A DNA stretch of 64,000 bases from positions 15,534,640 to 15,598,639 of the forward strand of contig NC_058342.1 of NCBI RefSeq assembly GCF_905475395.1, written 5' to 3'. Positions 19,961 to 27,945 of the stretch are shown here, one piece after another. Position numbers and translations under genes: made by a program. Position 1 is the stretch's first letter; each line of letters opens with the position of its first letter. Under the pieces are notes generated by a model. That model did no database searches. It worked only from the letters and a program-made list of their open reading frames with translations, and was not told the DNA's origin. Source of the DNA: Chrysoperla carnea. Taxonomy: Eukaryota > Arthropoda > Insecta > Neuroptera > Chrysopidae.

Positions 19961-20494
19961 GAGTGTACAGTAATGAAACAAATTCAAGTGATTTTGACAA
20001 GTGAGAAAGAACGAATTATTTGAATATTCTAGAGTGTCCATTTACTAAGCGGTTTTCTATTTAAACTTATGATTATTTTAATTCTTTAATTAATTTGATA
20101 TAGACTATATACACCGTATGTTAAATGGTCGATTAAGTCTCTCAATATCTAAGATAGAAATCTATATTATTTACGTTAAAAAATGGATCCTTAAATATTA
20201 TTTATATTCCATTAAATATGCGATGTATTTTAGCCCGAGCAACGCCGGGTTTGGCTGCTAGTATTAAATAAAAAAAATGTTATGTCGGTAATAGGATAAT
20301 TCTGTCCCACTTGATGGCCGTAAATCGACAAAAATCTTCTTTGGATGAATATGATTTTGTTAAATACACTTAAACAAACATTTTCCCCCAGCCTCCATAA
20401 ATATTTACTGACACAAAGTTGATTTCTGGGTCTTATTTCCGCGATTATAACAATGTTTGAATTTATACACATAATTAAATAAATATTTTGAGTT

Positions 20495-21064
20495 TTATTG
20501 AATTTTTATCGTACAATTATAATAAATCTGATGTTCAAAATCTAAATGTATATAATTTGAAATCGAACTAATCCAAGAAACCACTAAATTATGACTTGAT
20601 TCTTGAAAACTCTTAATAATTTCACTAGTTTTACACGGATGTAATTGAAAATATGGCATTCCATTTATTGGATGTTCTGTTTGAGTTATCATGGAATACA
20701 GATCGATACTTAAGTGTTTACAATTCAAAGTATCCCAGATTTCTTCTAATAACAAAACAGAACCATTACACTTCCATGAATTAAAATAACAAACTGGAAC
20801 TCGATAACTTTCCGAATAAATAATGTTATACTCCCATTTAATCGTTACCGAAATACAATCATTAATGCTGTTAGATTCAAATTGTTGAATATTTGAGTCA
20901 TCTTCAATTTGTTGATCGTTGGAAATATCGTGTGTAGAACGATAAATAGCTTTTGTGATGAATAATATATTTTCAGATGTAGTAATTAACTTCCAACCGT
21001 CATTATGTTTATCTGAGATGTTTACGATGGCTTTTATATTGTTTACGAATGTCTCATAGTCCAT
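20495..21064 (-). CDS. Atg10: Atg10, E2-like enzyme for Atg12-Atg5 conjugation
   Basis: A 189-residue single open frame. The C-terminal half carries the Atg10/Atg3 family signature: YRVPVCYFNSW at 87-97, EEIWDTLNC at 107-115, ITQTEHPINGMPYFQLHPCKT at about 126-146, and VVSWISSI near 161. Cys144 in LHPCKT is the expected catalytic cysteine that carries Atg12. The enzyme takes Atg12 from Atg7 and passes it to a lysine of Atg5 in the cytosol, an essential step of autophagosome formation. Length matches the family and the ATG at 21064 opens the family N-terminus. The stop codon overlaps an AATAAA (20494-20499), so the 3' UTR may be very short or use another signal. Introns are absent, so a retrocopy is possible. 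It is hemmed in by a Helitron downstream and satellite repeats upstream. Confidence 0.88.
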   Translation of the reverse strand: MDYETFVNNIKAIVNISDKHNDGWKLITTSENILFITKAIYRSTHDISNDQQIEDDSNIQQFESNSINDCISVTIKWEYNIIYSESYRVPVCYFNSWKCNGSVLLLEEIWDTLNCKHLSIDLYSMITQTEHPINGMPYFQLHPCKTSEIIKSFQESSHNLVVSWISSISNYIHLDFEHQIYYNCTIKIQ

Positions 21065-21384
21065 TAAATCGTATATTAGGATTAAATTTCAAATTAGAAT
21101 TACAATTAATTAAATAGCAATAATAATGTTAATTTTTTCTTTAGTACTTTGTGAGTAAATATTAAAAAATTTATAACTGTTATTGATACGAAAAAATTCT
21201 CAGGGTAATAATTCAAGTAATTAAAAAAATAAAATTTAGCGTTTTGTAAAGTTGTTTAAAAAAATTTGAGGTTAGATGCATTCTTCATCTGTCATGTTGA
21301 AATTATTGACTTTTCTTACGGAAGCCTAAATGTCTCACTGCCAATTTATGAGAAAGTGGCGCTACACTAAGCTCCGTATACTTA
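21065..21384. other. Upstream region of Atg10
   Basis: AT-rich, no clear TATA or initiator. The segment at 21313-21365 (GGAAGCCTAAATGTC ... GTGGCGCTACACTA) is a diverged reverse copy of 44640-44700, so part of this flank is repetitive. Confidence 0.4.
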
Positions 21385-22400
21385 GCAGATAAAATTGTTA
21401 TTTTTCACTCAAACTATTTCTATTCATTTGGGAATCGTTTGGGAGGATTTGGGAATATAATTTTAGAATTTGGGAATTATTAGTTTTCCTATAATTAATG
21501 ATTCTTTTTTCAGCGTATAGTTAGCAGGTAGGAAATTAAATCCACTTAACTTTTATGTTATTCGAAACGAAATCATTTGGGAATTACGATAAACACGGTT
21601 TCAGAGTTTGGGAATGTATAATTAATTAATTACACCTATTTTTTAGTTGATTGATAGGTTATGTTAATTAACCGTACACCAGAACCACGGTCGTATATAC
21701 AGGTCTGTTAACTTCATATACCATCCCATAGAGTGAAGCGTGATCGATATAGTTGAACCGTAAAGTAGTTCCCGCGTGGAACACTGGTGGCGCATGAGTA
21801 GTCGTATATATATACACGGTCGTATTGATAACGCAAACTTCGACAAGCACGCCATCTGCAGTCTAGATCAAGAAGCTCCAGTAGCGATACGCGTATCGCT
21901 CACAGGTTTGGGCAACGAGTTGTCAGACCTGTATATACGACCGTGACCAGAACCATTAATTGTTATATAGCAGTATGGCGCCAATATTCAAATATTACTG
22001 AATAATTTATTTTATAATTTATGTGAATGTTAAGTTTTATTTTCCCTCAAAACTGTTCTTATTCAATTGGTAATCGTTTGGGAAGATTTAGGAATATAAT
22101 TTTATTATTTAGGACTGATTAGTTTTCATTTAATTAATTAGTTCTTCAAAGCGTATACTTAGAAGGTAAAAAATTAAATTTTCACCATTTTTACGTTATT
22201 TGATAATAATTTACATGGAGACTAATCTAATTAATTTGGGAATCACATTAAACACGGTTTCATCATTTGGGAAAGTATAATTAATTTATTAATTACATTT
22301 ATTTTTTAGTTGATTTTTTGTGGTTATAATATATTAATGGCGGCAATATTCAAATGTTACTTCATTGACAATAATTTTGTTTTTTTAATTTATGTAAATG
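21385..22400 (+). repeat. Satellite-like ~370-bp monomers, array 2
   Basis: Two head-to-tail monomers, with period about 363-373 bp once the MITE is removed. Paired landmarks are TTTGGGAATCGTTTGGGA / GTAATCGTTTGGGAAG, ACACGGTTTCAGAG / ACACGGTTTCATCA and ATGGCGCCAATATTC / ATGGCGGCAATATTC. It is interrupted by a MITE at 21686-21945. Confidence 0.8.
21686..21945 (+). mobile_element. CACGG MITE, copy 1, with 8-bp target duplication
   Basis: A 260-bp element with terminal repeats CACGGTCGTATATACAGGTC, flanked by exact ACCAGAAC (21678-21685, 21946-21953). A second copy is at 63489-63735. It is hAT- or P-like by duplication length. Non-coding. Confidence 0.9.
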
Positions 22401-22912
22401 TTAAGTTTTATTGAAGTTATACTTCTTTTGGCGCGTTAGGCAGGAATTATGAGGGTAAATTTTTACGATGCGCGCCGCATACCGTCACGAAAAACCGACA
22501 TGATGAAGTTAGCTATAGTTAACATTTTAGTTTTTCAAATAAAGGTACCAACAAAGTAAAAGTAAGGACATCTAAGTATGTTTGCGTGAGAACTGACAAC
22601 TGTATTCACAATATTTCTTTATTTAAGTATTTCTGAACCTACCACACCACAGTGTTTCGTTTAAATGGAGCTAGCGGGACAAAAGTCACAACTCAATTTC
22701 AAAAAAATGATAAGAACATTATGTTAACAACCCTTTGTAGGTACCAAATTCGAAAATACCATTGGGCTAAACATCCCTTTCAGGTAGGTGTTTGTGTTCA
22801 AAGTACAGTGATAACAAAGGTAGTGTTGCATTTGCAAATCAGTTGAATTTTTTTCACACTTTCGACAGCATATATTAAAATTTGTGGTATAGTGGAAAGT
22901 GATTTTCGTGAT

Positions 22913-24450
22913 GGATCATTTAGTTGAAGGTATGTACTCTATTTTTATGTTTTTTTAAAAATTAAATCACTCACATTTTTCGTGTACCATGGCTTAGACT
23001 AATATCATAGAAATACTTAATATTTTTTGCAAAATTTAAACTTTAAAGGGTTACAACTTTTTGTATCCAAATGTATCCAGCTAGATTTTTCTGTATATTA
23101 TACTTCAAACATTTAAGAAAATATATTTTAAAGCCCGAAAATGCCCGCAAGTAAAAATATTGTCCTTTTTTCAGAGCGAGTCATAACTATGACGAAATCG
23201 GATTTTTTCGAAGAATGGCTAAAATACGACAAAAGTGAAAGAATTCATAGCATTTTGATGTTTTATGTAATAAACATAGCCTGAATGAAATGTCTGAAGA
23301 ATTTACAAGAAAACTCAAGATGAAAATCTCAAGTTTTTCCGCGAAATTTAGTGAAAAGTGGGCATCATCAAAATGCAATTGGGAAATATTTTTAATGAAA
23401 CATAAAAACTGGTTGGATGGGTGTGGTATAGAATTAACTGTATGTGTAAACCAGCCGTGCCCTTCAACGTCTTCAACGACCTCAGGAGATCAAAATATAG
23501 GCCGACCAAAAAAGTCATTTGATGACTTATCAATGAAAACAAAAAGACGAAGAGTAGTAGATCTGTTTGAAACTCGATCTGCAAATGAGTTAATTACATC
23601 TGCAGAATTAGCCTCCAGAAAAGAAGGGCCATCGAAGTATTGCTCACCAAATCAAAAATGTCGGTGAAATCTCAAAAAATAATATGTGCCCTGAGGAAAG
23701 TAAATTGTTAACTCCGGACGAAGCGTTAGTATATTACGTAAACTTCAAGTCTACTAGTGACGCGTACAAAAAAACTAGGAAGTGGGCAATGAAAGCGGGA
23801 CATCAAGAGTATTCATCATTCTACAGTTTATGCAAGTCCAAAGCTTCTTGTTGTCCTTCTGACGAACACATTTCTATAACAGAATTTCGATCTGAAATTA
23901 AACTTCAGAAGATTTTGAATAAAGCGGCTGAACATTTAGTTGCAGCTCTGTCGGAAGTTATCAGAGGTGTGTTACCTCGTTCATCCTACACTTTGATAAG
24001 TAAATGGGGCTGTGATGGTAGTTCGGGGCACAGTATATATAAGCAGAGATTCGAGAACAGCAACGCTACAGGCAAATTCTTATACACAGTACAGAGGTCA
24101 TTAAATCTTGTCTTTTTCCAATTGGGCAGCTATCCGAGGAAGCCCAGGAAGCAAGAAATAAAGATTGTCGTAGATTCCGTGAGCAACACACCAGAAAGAG
24201 GTCTCGTGCTGCTACCAATACAGATCTTGTGAGAATGCTTCTGATTACTTCCGATCCTGTAATAAACGCATTTAGAGAGAGTTACCACGGAAGAATTATA
24301 CTTCTTTGCCAGCGGAGATTTTGCAGTTAATTGTCCCACCTTCAATTACATCAAAATCCACGTCATTAGTACGCGAAATTAATGGGGAGGATTATTTGTT
24401 GTCAGGCTCTACACAATGGGATAGTAATGACGAAGAATCTGATGACGACT
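22913..24450 (+). pseudogene. Transib (RAG1-like) transposase, core deleted and frameshifted
   Basis: A short first exon (MDHLVEG at 22911, donor GTATGT) and an acceptor near 23176 are visible. Exon pieces at 23290-23667 and 23684-24232 give the Transib N-terminal region and the first-acidic-residue motif KWGCDGSSGHSIYKQRFE near 24004-24057. The frame then jumps to the C-terminal domain (EEAQEARNKDCRRFREQHTRK near 24137-24200, TNTDLVRMLLITSDPVI near 24213-24265) and ends in an acidic tail (SNDEESDDDY) at 24425-24454. The RAG1-core-like centre, including the remaining catalytic acids, is missing. Frameshifts lie near 23660, 24130 and 24295. It is non-functional; any mobility would need another Transib enzyme. 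Confidence 0.85.
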
Positions 24451-24832
24451 ATTAACTTTACATTTTTCTTGATTAACTTTTTTTAATATATATTTTTTTA
24501 TTTTTAATGTAGTATTATATATTTTTTTAATATAGTATATGTTACTCGTTTTAAGATTTATATTTCTAGCAACTACAACCTACATATTTTTAAGTTTTTT
24601 TATATTTCTAAATAATTTCTTAGTACTTTAGCTTATTTATTTTATTCTTACCATATTTTAGTTAATTTAATATATAAAAATTTGAAAAAATATTGAAATC
24701 GACTGAAATATAGTTTTTTACAATTCATATGTTTTCTTTGTTTTTTAATGTTAAAATCTACCTGAAGGAAGCATAAATGATAAATTCTACCTAAAGTAGG
24801 TAGTAAGTAAGGTACGTATGTAGGTATATACC

Positions 24833-25489
24833 TAAACTGACCATTTTTTTTAAGCTCAAAACGGGACGTCCGCTAATCTCAGAAACTACTGAACCGATTT
24901 GAATAATTCTTTCACTGTTAGATAGTCTATTTATCGAGGAAGGCTATAGGCTACATTTTATCCCGGATTTCCTACGGGAAACGTCAACAATGCAGGTGAA
25001 AGTTGAATGAGTCGGCCATCTGCGAGATGATTTGGCGCGGGCATCACTATCTACACTATACAACATATAACATACACAAGCATCAATCCGTGCAAAACTG
25101 GCAATGAATAGACAGACACACAGCACACCATACCATACATTTGATATTACATATAGAGTATATGACATTACAGATAGAGCGAAAGAATAGGTTAGAAAAG
25201 AATAGAAAGAATATAGGTTGTCTATGATTTTTCTTGATCTATATGAATATATTATTTTGTATCATTGTTTTACGTTCATCAAAGCCTAAATTAGTTCAGC
25301 TAAAAAGTAACACGACATTCATTGACTGTTAGGCGGTACGAAGTTCGCCGGGTCAGCTAGTATTTAAAATTTTCGCGCGGTGTCAGAAAACGGGACTATT
25401 TTGCGTCCCGGATCATTGTACGGGGACAACGGGACGTATGGTCAAATAAAGGGACAGTCCCGTTTAAAACGGGACGTATGGTCAGTTTA
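24833..25489. mobile_element. hAT-like MITE inside Transib, split by a Helitron
   Basis: Ends TAAACTGACCAT ... ATGGTCAGTTTA are flanked by exact 8-bp TATATACC (24825-24832, 25490-25497). The right part repeats GGGACGTATGGTCA twice. Without the Helitron the MITE is about 165 bp. Non-coding. Confidence 0.85.
24869..25360 (+). mobile_element. Short non-autonomous Helitron
   Basis: Starts TCCGCTAATCTCAGAAACTA, contains the insect Helitron block ACTGAACCGATTTGAATAAT ... TTTATCGAGGAAGGCTATAG, and ends CGAAGTTCGCCGGGTCAGCTAG then T. It has the 3' hairpin and CTAG terminus. 492 bp, no coding frame. The 5' end may be shortened. Confidence 0.85.
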
Positions 25490-25722
25490 TATATACCGCT
25501 AATTACAACGTCTTTACCTACATTTCACCCCGGGAATGGTGATGAAACGTGCGAAATTGTGATATCAATACCGATCTACGGTCTACATACATTAGTGTGT
25601 ACAAATTATGTTTTTTCTCTCTTAAAATAGCACAATATACCTGGAAAATACATAAACAATCAAAATAAGTCAAAAAATAATTTTGTCCCGCTAGCTTGCA
25701 TTAGACGAAACACTGTGCACAC

Positions 25723-26085
25723 GTGTTTTGTATCAGTCCGAATAAAATATATAAAAATATACATAAATACATATTTTCTCAAATAATATCATAATATATT
25801 ATAAAATAATTTACTGTGATTATAAATGATAATAATTGTTTTTATATATTACTTTGAGTAATTATTTTAAGTGATAAGAACAGTTTTTACATATTACTTT
25901 GAATACGTTTATAGAATTTGGGGTTAGTTGACGGTATGTATTATTTATTTACATCATAAACTAAAATAAATTTTCACATTCTTATTTAATGTGTGATAAG
26001 TTTATAAATAAATTAATAATAGATACAAATAATAATAATATTTAATGCCGAAAAAATTAAATTGTTCTAAATATTAAATTTAATT
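25723..26085. other. Intergenic, nothing recognised
   Basis: AT-rich spacer between the Transib and jockey elements. Confidence 0.45.
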
Positions 26086-26283
26086 TTTTTTTTTTTTCTT
26101 TATTGCACTTTTAACAGCCAGGGTCATTTGTGCAGCTATTATAGATTAGTACATTAATATCTATATCTATATATATAATAAAACTAAGTCGATAAAATGT
26201 GCGTGCCGATAAAACTTAAAAAGGAGTCCCGACACGATAAAGGGACTTATGTGGTGTGATAGCCCTTTATCCCTCCTCGAACA

Positions 26284-27088
26284 AGAAAGTTCCCGTTTTA
26301 ATCTAAAGGGCATGTTTTTAAAGATATAAGGGACTTTCCGACCCTTCAACTTGGAAATTAAGTGCAGTGGCGCCATCTGTTATCGAATATTTGAACTTCG
26401 TTCAAGCACTCCAATAGTCATAGTGTATAGTCTCCATAGTTGTGAGCCATTGCAGCATGTGTAGTAGTGGCGCGAAATTTAAAATTCCAATTTCAATAAA
26501 ATCTTAAATTTCATTTGTTAATATAATAAAGTTGTTAAATTTTGTGTATTTATACGTCATTATTTAACGTATATTTTGGAGTTAAAGCGACATAATTTTA
26601 GTTATCCAAATTAGTTCTCAAAATATTTAAAAATTTAGGTTTTTAAATTTCGCGCCTTTACTATATACGCTACCGCTACAGAAGCTAGAAAGTTCCCGTT
26701 TTAATCTAAAGGGCGTGTTTCTAAAGATATAAGGAACTTTCCAACCCTACAACTTGGAAATTAAGTATAGTGGCGCCATCTGTTATCGAATATTTGAACT
26801 TCATTCAGGACAACGATTGTTTGGGTTGCATTTCCAAAAGCGTTGCGAGCAATTGTAGCATGTGTAGTAGTGGCGTGAAATTTAAAATTCCAATTTCAAT
26901 AAAGTCTTAAATTTAATTTGTTGCTATAATAAAGTTATTAAATTTTGTGTATTTATACGTCATTAGCTAACTTATATTTTGGAGTTAAAGCGACATAATT
27001 TTAGTTATCCAAATTAGTTCTCAAAACATTAAAAAATTTAGGTTTTTAAATTTCGCGCTTTTACTACAAATGCTACCGCTATAGAACC
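26284..27088 (+). repeat. Tandem ~413-bp duplication inside the Helitron
   Basis: Unit 1 starts at AGAAAGTTCCCGTTTTAATC (26284) and unit 2 at 26697. Both carry GTGGCGCCATCTGTTATCG and GAGTTAAAGCGACATAATTT. Units differ at scattered bases. Unit 2 runs into the promoter region. Confidence 0.8.
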
Positions 27089-27104
27089 TTTTATTAAATG
27101 ACCA

Positions 27105-27210
27105 GAATACTCTAGAAGGTGTGAGAGAGAAAATATTTTCAAATTTTCTCGAATATTCTAGAGCCTAGCTCTCTGAATATATAAGAGCCCGGTGTCGCTC
27201 ACCAGAGTTA
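27105..27210 (+). promoter_or_regulatory. hsp70-like promoter of the Helitron
   Basis: Element 1 is GAA-nn-CTC-nn-GAA (27105-27117). Element 2 is TTC-tc-GAA-ta-TTC-ta-GAg (27146-27163), four units in exact phase. TATATAAG is at 27178-27185, and transcription should begin near 27205. The spacing from heat-shock element to TATA to start, and the A-rich purine leader that follows, match insect hsp70 promoters. Confidence 0.7.
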
Positions 27211-27633
27211 GTTTAATTTGAACAGCGAAACGAGCGATTTCAAAACGAAAAGAAGAGAAGTTATCTGTGAGCCTTTATTTAGAAGTATCACGTGTGAGTA
27301 TTTTTAATAGTGTGTTTAATTAACTCTCGATTTTGAAACGAAATAGAAAAAAGTTATTTGTGGGTTTTTATCGTGAAATTTCAAATGTGAGTATTTTTAA
27401 TAGTGTTTAATTAATTCTAATGGTTTTTTTTTCTTTAAATTGTAATTTTCTTAACCTTCAAAAAGTCGCGCGGCGTCGAATTGATGCCTTCTATATACTT
27501 TTGGCCGTAAACAAAATATCGCTCGACCGCTTGAAGGTTAAATATATTTTTTTTTGTCTCAACGTACCCCACGTTTCCGTTACAAAATAATTATCTATAA
27601 AATGTTTATTTAATTTATATTTTATAGAATACA

Positions 27634-27945
27634 ATGCCCAGACGTAAGAGAGGAGGAGATTTGGCCAGTTCTGCAGCGAAACGGCGGAAACAAAAAGAAT
27701 CTCGAAGAAAGGAAAAGGAAGAAGAGCACGAAGCACGTTTACAGAATCAACGGACCAGAATGAGTAACCTGAGAAGCAGAAGAAGCGAAGAAAGAACAGC
27801 AAATAAAAGTACTGAAGAGTCGAGAATTTTAAAAGATAATCTAACAAAGGAAGCATTCCACTACGAACCGACGAAAAAATATTACAATCATATCAACTCC
27901 CGGGCGAAGCCGGGTTTTTTAGCTAGTAGTATTATAATTTTGTGA
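27634..27945 (+). pseudogene. Truncated N-terminus of a Helitron Rep-helicase protein
   Basis: The frame starts MPRRKRGGDLASSAAKRRKQ, continues as a long basic/acidic helix rich in R, K and E (residues 8-60), and reaches AFHYEPTKKYYNH near residue 77, which resembles the AF.YDP..DYS segment before the Rep domain of animal Helitrons. The frame then runs into the 3' hairpin and out of the element. The HUH Rep and helicase domains are absent. Upstream, GTGAGT (about 27295) and TTTTATAG (about 27627) could remove a 5' UTR intron, placing this frame under the hsp-like promoter. The protein cannot transpose; a short nuclear basic peptide is conceivable. Confidence 0.65.

Larger units (their letters stand above)
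19025..20261 (+). mobile_element. Helitron with heat-shock-promoter-like interior
   Basis: Starts TCTAATATATATTATAAAATG and ends with a GC-rich hairpin (CCCGAGCAACGCCGGG) followed by CTAG then T, the terminal layout of Helitrons, with no target duplication. No Rep or helicase frame is found, so it is non-autonomous. Inside are phased heat-shock-element arrays and two TATA boxes, listed separately. It lies 233 bp from the 3' end of Atg10. Confidence 0.8.
22648..25717 (+). mobile_element. Transib element, internally deleted, RSS-like ends
   Basis: Both ends are CACAGTG heptamers (22648-22654; CACTGTG at 25711-25717), with ~38-bp terminal repeats sharing GCTAGCGGGACAAAA. Exact 5-bp duplications CACAC flank it (22643-22647, 25718-25722), the known Transib target size. 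Inside are transposase fragments (22913-24470), a hAT-like MITE and a Helitron. At each end the heptamer is followed by a 24-bp spacer and an ACAAAA nonamer-like block. Confidence 0.92.
26166..27926 (+). mobile_element. Helitron with hsp70-like promoter and Rep N-terminal stub
   Basis: Starts TCTATATATATAATAAAAC (a start at 26160 is also possible) and ends TCCCGGGCGAAGCCGGG hairpin, TTTTTTAG, CTAG then T. It contains a tandem 413-bp duplication, a heat-shock-type promoter (27105-27185), a spliced leader and a truncated Rep-helicase frame (27634-27945). It splits the jockey 3' UTR, so it is younger than that element. Confidence 0.88.

Noticed and set aside
21664-21855. Overlapping minus-strand frames of about 60 codons
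   Set aside because: They lie within the CACGG MITE, which is non-coding in its second copy.
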